A stretch of DNA of 64,000 nucleotides from an uncultured Roseicyclus sp. (GCA_947491935.1 CANLLF010000004.1:769016-833015), one strand, 5' to 3'. Counted from the stretch's first letter, positions 51,343 through 60,728 are shown. Notes: generated by a model from the letters alone, not told the origin. Program-made: numbers and translations.

Positions 51343-52533
51343 ATGCTAAGAGACTTTGTACTTGTTGCACTGATCGGCAGCGTTATGCCCGGCGCGGCGA
51401 TTGCCGACGCTCCGCTTCGCATCGGACTGCTCTTCGGCTTCACAGGACCGATCGAGTCGATGGCCCCGGAGGTCGCGGCGTCAGCCGAATTGGCGCTGCG
51501 CGAAGCCAGTTCGTCCGGGCTCTTTCTGGATGGGCGGACAATTGAACCTGTCCGCGCTGACAGCACCTGTATCGACGCGGCGCTGGCGGTTTCCGCAGCC
51601 GAGCGACTGGTGACCAGCGAAGGTGTTGCCGCCCTGATCGGTGCGGATTGCTCCGGTGTTGCCTCGGCGGTCGTTACGCAGGTTGCGGTGCCTCACGGCA
51701 TCCTGTCGATTTCGCCAACAGCGACATCTCCGGGGCTGACGGAGCTGGATGACCGGGGATTGTTCTTTCGGACCGCGCCCTCCGATGCCCGGCAGGGCGA
51801 AGTCCTGGCCGAAGTACTGAGAGCGCGAGGCATTGAGACCGTTGCGGTCACCTATACAGCCAATGATTACGGTGCAGGCCTCGCATCGTCGTTCAATGCG
51901 TCCTTCACCCGCCTTGGCGGCGAGGTGGCCATCGAAATGCCACATACGGACGGAATGGGCGACTATTCCGCCGAAGTCGGCGCATTGGCCGCCAGCGGCG
52001 CCGAAATACTGCTTGTGGCTGGCTATGCCGACCAGGGTGGCCGCGCGATCCTTCAGACAGCGTTGGATCTTGGCGCGTTCGACCTTTTCGTGCTGCCCGA
52101 TGGGATGGTGGCGGACACCATTCTGGACGAATTCGGAGGCGCGATCGAGGGTGCCATCGGCACATTGCCAGGGACCTCGGGCGCGGCCTCAGAGGCCTTC
52201 GAGGCAATGCTGCGCGACAATGGCATCGACGGCCAGGGCCCCTATCGGGCAGAGGCCTACGACGCCGCGGCTATTCTTGTCCTTGCCATGGAAGCGGCGC
52301 GTTCGACCAACGGCGCGGATGTTGCACGTGCCCTTCACAGTGTCGCAAACGCGTCCGGCACACCGATTGGAGCCGGCGAAATCGCTGAGGCGCTCCGCAT
52401 TCTGCGTGCGGGTGGTCAGATCGACTACGTGGGCGCGAGTTCCGTCGAGTTCACCTCGGATGGCGACGCATCCGGCACATATCGTGAGGTGATCGTGACG
52501 GGTGACGCGTTCGAAACCATCCAGACCTGGTGA
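51343..52533 (+). CDS. Periplasmic branched-chain amino acid/urea-type substrate-binding protein
   Basis: A 396-residue binding protein of the leucine-binding (Peripl_BP_6) fold. The start at 51343 is nine bases after GGAG and gives a signal peptide (MLRDFVLVALIGSVMPGAAI). The mature chain starts APLRIGLLFGFTGPIES and has TVAVTYTANDYGAG and LLVAGYADQGG. No permease or ATPase genes are beside it, so it is an orphan receptor, using transporter parts elsewhere or serving in sensing. Two upstream starts (51325, 51328) add five residues. Confidence 0.87.
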   Translation: MLRDFVLVALIGSVMPGAAIADAPLRIGLLFGFTGPIESMAPEVAASAELALREASSSGLFLDGRTIEPVRADSTCIDAALAVSAAERLVTSEGVAALIGADCSGVASAVVTQVAVPHGILSISPTATSPGLTELDDRGLFFRTAPSDARQGEVLAEVLRARGIETVAVTYTANDYGAGLASSFNASFTRLGGEVAIEMPHTDGMGDYSAEVGALAASGAEILLVAGYADQGGRAILQTALDLGAFDLFVLPDGMVADTILDEFGGAIEGAIGTLPGTSGAASEAFEAMLRDNGIDGQGPYRAEAYDAAAILVLAMEAARSTNGADVARALHSVANASGTPIGAGEIAEALRILRAGGQIDYVGASSVEFTSDGDASGTYREVIVTGDAFETIQTW

Positions 52534-52539
52534 GTGACG

Positions 52540-53148
52540 ATGCCGACGCCCCGAATTTCCGTCCGGCTGGCCCGGAACGACGATCTGGTGGCGATTGAGG
52601 CGCTGGCCAAGCTGGCGACGCGCGATCTGCTGGGGCCGTTCCTGGACGCGTCCCAGCAGATCGCGTCGATGGACTTCACCGCGCTCGACCCGTGGCTGAT
52701 CAAAGATCAGACTTACTTCGTGATCGAGGTCGACGGTGTGATCCGGGCGTCTGGCGGATGGAGTTTTCGGGGCGGGCTTGTCCACTCGAAAGAGCCGGTG
52801 GATCCAACACCACAGATGCGCTCGACGGGCACCGCGCGCCTGAGGGCGATGTATACCGATCCGGCCATGGCGCGAAAAGGCATCGGCAGAATGGTGGTCT
52901 CAATCGCCGAGACATCCGCCCGATTGGCCGGATACACGTCCATGGAGCTTCTGGCGACGCCGGTCGGAAAGCTGCTCTATCAGGTGTGCGGATACACCGT
53001 CCTGCAGGACATCCGCCTGACGGCCTGCAACGGAACGACGTTCAACCTGGCTCACATGACGAAGGACCTGACGAAGCCGCAGAGCGAACGACGCAATGAT
53101 ACTGATGGTCGGACGCCGACGTGGCATCTGACGAGTAACACAGTTTAA
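52540..53148 (+). CDS. GNAT family acetyltransferase
   Basis: A 202-residue N-acetyltransferase. RISVRLARNDDLVAIEALAK opens the domain; LRAMYTDPAMARKGIGRMVV holds the acetyl-CoA-binding RKGIGR loop and is followed by AGYTSMELLATPVGK. Six bases separate it from the binding-protein stop, so they probably form one transcript. The carboxyl-terminal 35 residues (MTKDLTKPQSERRNDTDG) are not conserved. The acceptor is unknown. Confidence 0.87.
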   Translation: MPTPRISVRLARNDDLVAIEALAKLATRDLLGPFLDASQQIASMDFTALDPWLIKDQTYFVIEVDGVIRASGGWSFRGGLVHSKEPVDPTPQMRSTGTARLRAMYTDPAMARKGIGRMVVSIAETSARLAGYTSMELLATPVGKLLYQVCGYTVLQDIRLTACNGTTFNLAHMTKDLTKPQSERRNDTDGRTPTWHLTSNTV

Positions 53149-53278
53149 CGGCGCCGCATGCGTGGTGGCAGGTCGAATCTCCAACTTCGGAGCACCCTGC
53201 CGATGACCCTGGAAGCCTGATCCGATCCTTCCGCAAGACGCCGGCCCATCACTTGGTGTCCAACCCCAGGAGCATAGA

Positions 53279-53812
53279 ATGCAACCGATTATTTACGACG
53301 TTGCGGTGTCCGCCGATGGCTTCATTGCAGGACCCGGCAATGACGTGTCGGCATTTCCAAATACAAAGCCGGTCGTCGAAGACTATTTCGCACGGCTCTC
53401 CACCTACAAGACGGTCCTGATGGGGCGCGCAACCTACGAATTCGGCTACGGCTTCGGTCTGAAGCCGGGCGAAAACCCTTACCCGAACGCCGCCTCCTAC
53501 GTCATCTCACAGAGCATCTGCCTGCCCGATGATGCCGCAGTGGTCGTTCGACGGGCGCTGGACGACGCCTGGCTGTCGGACCTGAGAAATAGCAGCCCCT
53601 CCGCGATCTACCTGTGCGGCGGTGGAATTCTGGCGACCTCGCTCCTGGAACTCGGCCATTTGCCGGGCTTGCGACTGAAGCGTGCGCCCATCGTGTTGGG
53701 CAGTGGCATTCCCTTGTTCGCTCCATTTCGGCATCCGCTCAAACTGAGGCTCCGCCACCAGACCGACTACGGTGACGGATACGTGTTTCAAGAATTCGAC
53801 ATTCTGACTTGA
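53279..53812 (+). CDS. RibD C-terminal/dihydrofolate reductase-like protein
   Basis: A 177-residue reductase-fold protein. IIYDVAVSADGFIAGPGNDV, TVLMGRATYEFG and SAIYLCGGGILATSLLELG are typical of RibD-C/DHFR-like family members. It is preceded by AGGAG seven bases before the ATG. It lies 130 bases after the GNAT gene with no clear operon link. Such stand-alone members usually have no proven substrate. Confidence 0.87.
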   Translation: MQPIIYDVAVSADGFIAGPGNDVSAFPNTKPVVEDYFARLSTYKTVLMGRATYEFGYGFGLKPGENPYPNAASYVISQSICLPDDAAVVVRRALDDAWLSDLRNSSPSAIYLCGGGILATSLLELGHLPGLRLKRAPIVLGSGIPLFAPFRHPLKLRLRHQTDYGDGYVFQEFDILT

Positions 53813-54418
53813 ACAAATCGCCGAGTCTGCGCGACGAGCGAAACCGGGGCGTGGTCAAATCAGAGAAACGCGCTGCAACCGGAACATCCGCCCAAGATTG
53901 GTCGGGATCGGTTGTGAAGCGCCGACCTTTCAACAAAGTCGAACGTTGGTGATCGCTGCGGCATGCGGCTATTGGGGACTCTACCTGTTGTTCTCTGCTT
54001 TGCGCAGCGCCGCCGCTTGGTTGAGCAAACATGGTTTCTCGCGGCTCTTATAGACATTGACCCCACCAGGCGGTGTTTCAGTGTAGCTTCACCAATCCGG
54101 ACATTGTTACGTCGCCCAGCATTTGAACGTCGATTGGGCGCTGTGCGGACGACGCATCCCTGCGCACGGGGCGCTCCAATGTCAGATTTTGACGGTATCA
54201 GGTGTGAGATGGGTCCCCGGCATAGGTCTGGGCCGACCCGTCAGACGCAATCCTCAACCAGAGATCCGCCGCTTTCCAAAACGAAGTGCGTTACTACGCA
54301 ACGTGTAGCGCTTTGCTTTCCAAGGCGAAGTATGCGTGCCGCCCGGCTCTCCGTAAATCCATCCCATCAGGTCGAACACATAGTCCGACCAAGCTCTTGA
54401 ACGGGATCGGAGACGAAG
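53813..54418. other. Gene-free region upstream of the OsmC operon
   Basis: About 600 bases with no credible gene. The stretch 54050-54115 with the phrase ACCAGGCGGTGTTTCAGTGT looks like it could be an old element end, but I could not prove it. The right end holds the HxlR-type palindrome at 54293-54309. Confidence 0.35.
54293..54309. promoter_or_regulatory. HxlR-type inverted repeat upstream of the OsmC operon
   Basis: ACTACGC-AAC-GTGTAGC has the left arm of the perfect site at 58434-58450 and a right arm with five of seven matches. It lies 110 bases before the methyltransferase start and is the probable target of the HxlR regulator. Confidence 0.45.
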
Positions 54419-55309
54419 ATGAACGCACATGTTCAACAGACGGTTGCCCCGGCGCCATCACCCCTTGTGGATTTCTGGAACGATATTCTCGCGCCGAAAT
54501 TCATCACCTTTCAGCATATCCTTGTTGGCGCAGGACGTCGGCACAGCGATCAAATCCTCAAGACCCTCGATGTACAGCATGGGGATTTCGTGTTGGATGT
54601 CGGTTGCGGGTTTGGGGACACGACCATCAGCCTGGCCAATATGGCGGCCCCCCGGGGACAGGTCTTAGGCGTCGATTGCTGCCAAAGGTTTCTGGATCAT
54701 GCCTGGCATCGCGCGGAACTGGGCTGGGTGCCCAATATCCGCTTCAAATGCTGTGACATCGAAACGCAGCGCCCGGATGGCGAATTCGATTTCGTCTTCG
54801 CCCGTTTCGGCACGCAGTTCTTTGCCAATCCCGTCGCGGGCCTTCGATCGATGCGGCACTGCCTGCGCCCTGATGGCGGGGTGGCCCACATGGTCTGGCG
54901 CAACCGGGCGGACAATCCGTGGCTGACCAGATCGCGTGACGTGGTTCAGTCGATCCTGCCGAAACCGGGCGAGGACGCACGGACCTGCGGGCCCGGGCCG
55001 TTTTCCATGGCCGACGAAGATACGACGCGCGCCCAGATGGAGGCCGCAGGCTACTCCGACATCCGGTTTCAGCGCGTGGATGCCAAGGTTCTGGTGGGCC
55101 GCACGGTCGAGGAAGCGATTGCCTTCCAACTGGCCATCGGCCCGGCGGGTGAGACGTTCCGTGAAGCCGGCCAGCTTGGCATCGACCGCCGCGCCGAGAT
55201 CGACGCGGCCCTCACCGACATGTTCGCAACTGCCGAGCGCGATGACGAAGGGCATTGGATGGATAGCTCATCCTGGCTCATCACTGCCCGCAATCCTGCG
55301 GATCACTGA
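54419..55309 (+). CDS. Class I SAM-dependent methyltransferase
   Basis: A 296-residue methyltransferase. Motif I is VLDVGCGFGDTTISLA at about residues 58-73 and the acidic motif II VLGVDCCQRF follows; the downstream VAHMVWRNRADN area resembles ubiquinone/menaquinone methyltransferase-like proteins. It starts the operon with two OsmC genes and a flavin monooxygenase, 35 bases before the first OsmC gene. The methyl acceptor is unknown. Confidence 0.9.
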   Translation: MNAHVQQTVAPAPSPLVDFWNDILAPKFITFQHILVGAGRRHSDQILKTLDVQHGDFVLDVGCGFGDTTISLANMAAPRGQVLGVDCCQRFLDHAWHRAELGWVPNIRFKCCDIETQRPDGEFDFVFARFGTQFFANPVAGLRSMRHCLRPDGGVAHMVWRNRADNPWLTRSRDVVQSILPKPGEDARTCGPGPFSMADEDTTRAQMEAAGYSDIRFQRVDAKVLVGRTVEEAIAFQLAIGPAGETFREAGQLGIDRRAEIDAALTDMFATAERDDEGHWMDSSSWLITARNPADH

Positions 55310-55344
55310 CACCCATCACCACCAACCCCCCGAAAGGAAACAAA

Positions 55345-55908
55345 ATGACTGTTCAAATTGAAACCACCGCAAACAATGGCGTCAACACCGAGGCCCTGAT
55401 GGGCGCGCGGGACGCCTTTGCCCAAGCCCCTGAGGCTGCAGCCTTCACGTTCCGCAGCACCTGTTCCTGGGTCGACGGCACGGAAAGCAGCAACGAGATC
55501 AACGGCTACTTCGGCCTTGGTCAGGAGCATACAAGGCCCGCGAGCTTCGTGATCAACTCGGATCACCCGACGGTCTTTGCCGCCCGCGACACGGCACCAG
55601 CCCCGCCCGAGATTGTCCTGTCGGCCCTGGCAAGCTGTCTGACGGCCGGTGTAGCGTCAGTCGCGCAGCATCGCGGCATTCAGCTGAACTCGATCAAGGC
55701 CCACGCCGAAGGGGACGTCGATGTACGCGGCATCCTGGGAATGGACCCAGACATTCGCAACGGGTTCGGCGCGATCCGGGTTCGGTTCGAGATCGACGCG
55801 GATGCGTCGGAGGACGATATCCGCGCGCTGGTCGCCCAATCGCAAAAACGATCGGCCGTGTTCGATCTTCTGACGAACCCGACCAATGTTCACGTCGATC
55901 TGGCTTGA
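55345..55908 (+). CDS. OsmC family protein (copy 1)
   Basis: A 187-residue OsmC-like thiol peroxidase-type protein. The first active cysteine may be in TFRSTCSWVDGT (about residue 42) and the second in EIVLSALASCLTAGVAS (near 97), both in the positions expected for OsmC/Ohr. It is preceded by AAAGGAAAC. The second OsmC gene (57181) is in the same operon. Reduction of organic peroxides or related electrophiles is a family-based proposal. Confidence 0.88.
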   Translation: MTVQIETTANNGVNTEALMGARDAFAQAPEAAAFTFRSTCSWVDGTESSNEINGYFGLGQEHTRPASFVINSDHPTVFAARDTAPAPPEIVLSALASCLTAGVASVAQHRGIQLNSIKAHAEGDVDVRGILGMDPDIRNGFGAIRVRFEIDADASEDDIRALVAQSQKRSAVFDLLTNPTNVHVDLA

Positions 55909-55932
55909 TCCGACACAAGAAAGGCGAGCGTC

Positions 55933-57168
55933 ATGAGGCATATCTCGACCGTCATTATCGGCGCCGGCCCAGCCGGGCTCGCCATGAGCAAATGCCTCTC
56001 GGACCGTTCGATTTCCCATATGGTGATCGAGCGGGGAGAGGTTGCAAACAGCTGGACCACCGAGCGGTGGGAAAGTCTGACCCTGCTGACGCCCAATTGG
56101 CAGAGCCGATTGCCGGAGTATTGCTATACCGGCGAACATCCCGATGGCTTCATGTCGATGCCACAGATTGCCGACTATCTGCATGGCTACGCAACATCGA
56201 TCACCGCTCCGGTCGAGGACCGGACGACGGTAGAAGCGGTAACGGCTCAGGGCTTTGGATACCGGGTCTCGACAGATCGTGGCGACTGGACCTGTGACAA
56301 CGTCGTTTTCGCCAATGGCGCATGTGGCCGCGCGCAGGTTCCGTCAATTGCACAGGCATTACCGGCCGGCATCGCCCAACTCACGCCCCAAACCTACAAA
56401 TCACCTGCCCAGATTGCGCGCGGTGGCGTGCTCGTCGTGGGGGCCTCTGCCAGCGGCACCCAAATCGCCGCGGAACTTTTGGGCGTCGGCCACGATGTGA
56501 TGATGTCAGCGGGCGCCCATATCCGGGTTCCGCGCCGGTATCGTGGGCGCGACATCCAGTGGTGGATGGATCGCAGCGGCGTGTTGGATGCCCGGATCGG
56601 CGAGGTCGATGACCCCGATCGCGCCCGCCGCGTGCCATCCCTGCAACTGATCGGCGATGCCGGTTTGTCCTTCCTCGATCTGAACACACTTCAGGCACGC
56701 GGCGCCGAGGTCACTGGCCGCATGGTCGGATTGCGCGACGGCTTGGCTCAGTTCTCCGGATCGCTCGCCAATCAATGCGCCTCGTCTGATCTGAAAATGC
56801 GCCGCCTGCTGCGGGGCTTTGACTTGTGGGCGGCCAGCCAGGATCTTACAGATCTACCCCCTGTGGAGCTGCACCCGGTGACACGGCTGCCCGCCAACCC
56901 GAGGCTTACGCTCGATCTGGCCAATGGCCGTATTCGCACCGTGATCTGGGCCACCGGCTACGCGCCAGATTTCAGCTTTGCCAAGCTGCCGATCTTTGAT
57001 CGCAAGGGCGAACTACGCCACAGCGAGGGGATCGTCGGGCCGGGGCTCTACGTGCTTGGCCTGCCGCTCCAGATGCGCCGCAAATCCGCCCTGATCGACG
57101 GGGTCGGCGCGGACGCAGAGGCCCTGGCCACCCACCTCGAACACCACCTCAAAATCCGAGCCGCATAA
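55933..57168 (+). CDS. FAD-dependent NAD(P)-binding monooxygenase
   Basis: A 411-residue flavoprotein. FAD motif VIIGAGPAGLAMSKCL is at residues 7-22, and a second Rossmann motif VLVVGASASGTQIAAEL at about 165 binds NADPH; SWTTERWESLTLLTPNWQSR matches the FMO/TrkA-type group. It lies between the two OsmC genes and is preceded by AAGGCGAGC. It might hydroxylate or N/S-oxygenate a small molecule; nothing fixes the substrate. Confidence 0.9.
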   Translation: MRHISTVIIGAGPAGLAMSKCLSDRSISHMVIERGEVANSWTTERWESLTLLTPNWQSRLPEYCYTGEHPDGFMSMPQIADYLHGYATSITAPVEDRTTVEAVTAQGFGYRVSTDRGDWTCDNVVFANGACGRAQVPSIAQALPAGIAQLTPQTYKSPAQIARGGVLVVGASASGTQIAAELLGVGHDVMMSAGAHIRVPRRYRGRDIQWWMDRSGVLDARIGEVDDPDRARRVPSLQLIGDAGLSFLDLNTLQARGAEVTGRMVGLRDGLAQFSGSLANQCASSDLKMRRLLRGFDLWAASQDLTDLPPVELHPVTRLPANPRLTLDLANGRIRTVIWATGYAPDFSFAKLPIFDRKGELRHSEGIVGPGLYVLGLPLQMRRKSALIDGVGADAEALATHLEHHLKIRAA

Positions 57169-57180
57169 AGGAGACAACCC

Positions 57181-57702
57181 ATGACACGGACCGACGCACA
57201 TATTCGCACCCACCAAAACCAGGTCATCCAATACCTGACCGACAATCCCGACAAGGCCTTGGCCACGACGAAAATCACCGGCCGGGTATCTGACGGCCTG
57301 AAGTGCCACGTGACGCAGGGCCGTCATCAGGTCGACATGGACCTGGGCCTTGCGATGGGCGGCGACAACACCGCGCCGACGCCCGGCTTCTTTGCTAAGG
57401 CGGGCGTTGTGGGCTGCCTCTCAATCGGTACGAAAATGTCCGCGGCCCGTCTGGGGATCGCCGTACGATCGGTCCGCGTGGAGCTTGAGACGGACACGGA
57501 CAGCCTCGCGCTCCTTGGTCATGGCGGCGGCTACGCAGGCCCCTTGGAGACGAGGGTGAACATCGTGATCGACAGCGACGAGGACGACGTAAAAATCGAC
57601 AGTCTGATCGATTTCGTCTTCACTATCGACACCTGGTTTCTGGCGCTGCGGGACGCACAATCCGTATCCACCCGCTGGACCCGTCACAAAGAAGCGGCCT
57701 AG
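57181..57702 (+). CDS. OsmC family protein (copy 2)
   Basis: A 173-residue OsmC-like protein. VSDGLKCHVTQGRHQV contains a cysteine at residue 42, and VGCLSIGTKMSAARLGIAVR gives the second near residue 80, the usual two positions. AAAGGAGACAACCC precedes the ATG. It ends four bases inside the convergent HxlR gene, so transcripts overlap at their ends. It is only distantly similar to copy 1, so it is not a recent duplicate. Confidence 0.87.
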   Translation: MTRTDAHIRTHQNQVIQYLTDNPDKALATTKITGRVSDGLKCHVTQGRHQVDMDLGLAMGGDNTAPTPGFFAKAGVVGCLSIGTKMSAARLGIAVRSVRVELETDTDSLALLGHGGGYAGPLETRVNIVIDSDEDDVKIDSLIDFVFTIDTWFLALRDAQSVSTRWTRHKEAA

Positions 57703-58400
57703 ACAGCCATTCTCACGCTATCGGTCGGGCGCGGCACAGGCGCGGCGGACGAGAGCGGGAACCACTTGCGGAACCGGTCGCAGATCAGGGGCTCCCCCAA
57801 GAGGGTCACGCGATCTTCGCGAAGGGCCGCCGACAGGGGCAGATCGCCCATCCAGACCTTGATCATGTCGACCGAATTCGCGGTGATATAGGCATCCACG
57901 TCCTTTCCCGGATCCTGATAGCATAGGTCCGTATTGGACCCTTCGCAGATGACCCACCACTTGCTGAAATCGTCCAGATCCGGGAATTGAAAACAGATCA
58001 CGTTCTCGCCGTCCGGCAACTCGGTTGTGACAAGATTGCGTTCGATATCGAACATCAGGAAGGTGGCGTCGAGATCGTCAGGCTCCATCTCATCCCGCGC
58101 CCATCGCATGCCCCAGACCGCCAAAGCTTCGACCACCGTAGAAAGCTCTCGCCCCGCGGGTGTCAGGCGATACTCATGGCCCTTTTGACCGGTCTGCTTG
58201 CGTTTCATCAACACGCCGCTGGCCTCAAGCTCTCTCAGCCGCTTCGTTAGGATCGTGGGTGAGATCTTCGGCAGCCCCTTTTGCAGCTGTGAAAAGCGCG
58301 TGCTGCCCAAAAGAAGCTCCCGCACGATCAGGATCGACCACGTGTCTCCGAGGATTTCCGAGGATTTTGCGATGGGGCAGAACTGGCCGTATTTCGTCAT
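57699..58400 (-). CDS. HxlR family regulator with SCP2-like C-terminal domain
   Basis: A 233-residue regulator. Amino-terminal winged helix: CPIAKSSEILGDTWSILIVR, FSQLQKGLPKISPTILTKRL, and YRLTPAGRELSTVVEALAVW. The carboxyl 110 residues (NVICFQFPDLDDFSKWWVIC, DAYITANSVDMIKVWMGDLP) look like an SCP2 sterol-carrier-like domain that may bind a lipid or aromatic effector. Cys 8 in GQFCPIAK is in the place of the conserved redox Cys of HxlR sensors. It is convergent with the OsmC operon, whose upstream palindrome matches the one in this gene's promoter. Confidence 0.9.
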   Translation of the reverse strand: MTKYGQFCPIAKSSEILGDTWSILIVRELLLGSTRFSQLQKGLPKISPTILTKRLRELEASGVLMKRKQTGQKGHEYRLTPAGRELSTVVEALAVWGMRWARDEMEPDDLDATFLMFDIERNLVTTELPDGENVICFQFPDLDDFSKWWVICEGSNTDLCYQDPGKDVDAYITANSVDMIKVWMGDLPLSAALREDRVTLLGEPLICDRFRKWFPLSSAAPVPRPTDSVRMAV

Positions 58401-58745
58401 GTTATCCCCCTATGTAAGAACACCACGCTAGAAACTACGCGATGCGTAGTCAATTCCTTCACGAGCCGCAGCATAGCGGGCCGGCACGGCGCCTTAGACC
58501 TTCCGTTATCAATGCGGGAGACAGAAATGGCGGTCATCAAAAACGGTTGGAATTGTTCGGGATCATGGAGCCGCATTATCGGCGTCGCGCGTGTGTCGTC
58601 GCCACGTGGCCGGGCGTGTCTTCGTCTGATCGTGCAGGTTTATGTGTGCAATCCTTCGCGCATGATGCGGTGTAGCTCCTTCCAATGAACTTGTATGCCG
58701 CAGATAGAACTTATGTGTCAGATTGAACGATGATAAATTCACAAT
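58401..58745. other. Intergenic region between HxlR and the SARP-type regulator
   Basis: The region contains the HxlR-type palindrome but no gene. The left part is the HxlR promoter (minus) and the right part, AT-richer near 58690-58745, is probably the promoter of the large regulator. No clear sigma-70 boxes could be fixed. Confidence 0.4.
58434..58450. promoter_or_regulatory. Perfect palindrome ACTACGC-GAT-GCGTAGT, probable HxlR operator
   Basis: A 7-3-7 perfect inverted repeat 34 bases upstream of the HxlR start. The same half-sites occur upstream of the OsmC operon (54293) and in part at 46828-46840 and 47872-47886. Autoregulation by HxlR is inferred from position. Confidence 0.6.
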
Positions 58746-60728
58746 ATGTCCACGACCTATGAAGTGAAGCTGCTTGGCGGATTTGAAGTACGGGGCGGCA
58801 GTCGCATTCACTTTCCCACGCGAAAGACCGGGCTCTTGTTCGCATGTTTGGCGATGCAGGCTGGACGCGGCGTTGCAAGAGACAAATTGAAGTCGATGTT
58901 CTGGAGCGACCGCTCGGAACAACAGGCGTCGGGCAGCCTAAGGCGCTCTCTTTCGGACATACGTCGCGTTTTCGGAGATACACAGGTCAATCCGGTGATC
59001 GTAACATCCAAAACTGATGTGACGCTCAATGTAGACCGGTTTGAGGTGGATTTGACTACCTTTGAGCGGCTCATCTCTAGCGACGATGAACAGGCCCTGT
59101 CGCAGGCGGCCGCTCTCTATGGTGGCGATTTTCTGATAACAATAACACCGCCCGATGCGGCATGTGAGGAGTGGCTTCGCATCGAAACGCGGCGACTTCG
59201 AAACGCCGCAAACACATTGGTCGAACGTCTTGCTGAACTTGCTACGACACCTTTTGGACTAGGCGCATCGGAAGCATTGGCCTCTCGCTTGATGGCAACG
59301 GACCCGATCGCCGAGGAGGCGCACCGAGCACTCATCCTCTGCCATCTGAAATCCGGGCGTGAAAACGCTGCAAAACGGCAATACCAGGACTGTGCCGCGG
59401 TGCTACGGCGCGAGCTGGGAGCGGAGCCAGAGGCAAGAACCCAACGGCTCATCGCCGACCAACATATCGGTTCGATTTCGAAACGAAATGACAGCGCCGC
59501 AGCCGCCAAGACTGGTCATAACCCGGGTCCTCGAGAGGCTCCCGCCCGGCAGGTTTCGATCGCTGTCTTGCCGTTCGATTTCCGTGGACCGGATCCCGAA
59601 CACACGTGTCTTGCAGAGGGCATCGCGGACGAAATCCTTGCCGAGCTTTGCAAAGTCAAAGATTTCTTGGTGATTTCTCGACAATCGAGCAACGCGATGA
59701 AGGATATGCAGCCGACCGAAATCAAGGAACGCCACGGTGTGAACTACCTCATTTCCGGAAGCTTTTGGCGCTCCGAAGATACCGTTCGCGTGTCGGCGCA
59801 ACTGGTGGACACAACCACGTCGGCCCAGATCTGGGCGCAGCGCTTCGAACGGGACATTGGCGACTTCTTTCAATTGCAAGATGACATCACGCAGCGCGTG
59901 GTCCAATCCATCTACCCGGAAATCTCCAGCAATGAGTTTGACCGCGCCTTCAGAAAACCGATGGATAGCCTGACGGCTTGGGAAAAGTTCCATCGGGGCA
60001 TGAGACACATTCATCGGAATTCCAACGAAGATCTTGATGCGGCACAAGCGCTGTTCGAAGATGCAATAGCAGAGTCCACGCAGTATGCCTCACCCCATGC
60101 CGGGCTCGCCTGCGTGGAGCTCATGCGCGCAACCACATATCTGCCGGAGGAATTTCAGCCACGCACTGACGCGGCTCTTGCCCACAGTGAGCAAGCTCTC
60201 TCCCTTGATCCGGCAGATAGCTACAGCCTGACGATCCATGCCTCCGCCCTGTCGCTTAAGGGACGGTTTGACGAAGCGCGCACCCATTTCGAAAAAGCGC
60301 TTCGATACAATCTCAATTTTCTGCTTGCCCATTATGGCCGCGCGCAATTGTTGTTTCGCACAGGCAATTATACAGACGCGCATAGTTCCATCGTTGACGC
60401 GATACTTCGCAGCCCGCGCGACCCGCAATTGGGAACCTTTCTGCTATTGAAGGCGTGCTGCGAATATGGGTTGGAAGACTACGGCCAGATGTTGGAAACG
60501 GCACGGGAGGCCCGAGCTGCCCGCGCGTCAGATGGTTGGGCCCATCTATTGGCAGCGATTGCCGCGCTAAATATTGGCCAGCTGGAAGAGGCACAGGCCA
60601 TTCGCAACGATCTGGATGCAAGATTTCCCGACGTCTCCCTAGCGTCAGCCAAGTTCCTGATGGAGAATACCCCACAAGACTTTGGTCGAAAATTGAAGGC
60701 AGATCTCAAGGCAATTGATATTGGCTGA
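58746..60728 (+). CDS. SARP-type winged-helix regulator with TolB-like and TPR domains
   Basis: A 660-residue regulator. Residues 1-100: winged helix (VKLLGGFEVRGGSRIHFPTR, LRRSLSDIRRVFGDTQV). Residues ~100-240: bacterial transcriptional activation domain (EEAHRALILCHLKSGRENAA). Residues ~270-390: TolB-like region (VSIAVLPFDFRGPDPEHTCL, ILAELCKVKDFLVISRQSSN, VNYLISGSFWRSEDTVRVSA). The remainder is TPR-like. No transmembrane segment. This domain order is found in alphaproteobacterial regulators loosely called SARP/TolB. Downstream genes and TCACGC repeats near 61644 are possible targets. Confidence 0.88.
   Translation: MSTTYEVKLLGGFEVRGGSRIHFPTRKTGLLFACLAMQAGRGVARDKLKSMFWSDRSEQQASGSLRRSLSDIRRVFGDTQVNPVIVTSKTDVTLNVDRFEVDLTTFERLISSDDEQALSQAAALYGGDFLITITPPDAACEEWLRIETRRLRNAANTLVERLAELATTPFGLGASEALASRLMATDPIAEEAHRALILCHLKSGRENAAKRQYQDCAAVLRRELGAEPEARTQRLIADQHIGSISKRNDSAAAAKTGHNPGPREAPARQVSIAVLPFDFRGPDPEHTCLAEGIADEILAELCKVKDFLVISRQSSNAMKDMQPTEIKERHGVNYLISGSFWRSEDTVRVSAQLVDTTTSAQIWAQRFERDIGDFFQLQDDITQRVVQSIYPEISSNEFDRAFRKPMDSLTAWEKFHRGMRHIHRNSNEDLDAAQALFEDAIAESTQYASPHAGLACVELMRATTYLPEEFQPRTDAALAHSEQALSLDPADSYSLTIHASALSLKGRFDEARTHFEKALRYNLNFLLAHYGRAQLLFRTGNYTDAHSSIVDAILRSPRDPQLGTFLLLKACCEYGLEDYGQMLETAREARAARASDGWAHLLAAIAALNIGQLEEAQAIRNDLDARFPDVSLASAKFLMENTPQDFGRKLKADLKAIDIG

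Noticed and set aside
54040..54120. Possible insertion-sequence end (ACCAGGCGGTGTTTCAGTGT)
   Set aside because: It recalls an element terminus, but no matching inverted copy, target duplication or transposase frame was found in the window.
53963..54400. Open frame of 145 codons in the region upstream of the OsmC operon
   Set aside because: Amino acid pattern is Arg/Pro/Ser-rich and not protein-like, and it overlaps the HxlR-type palindrome. No start signal is visible.
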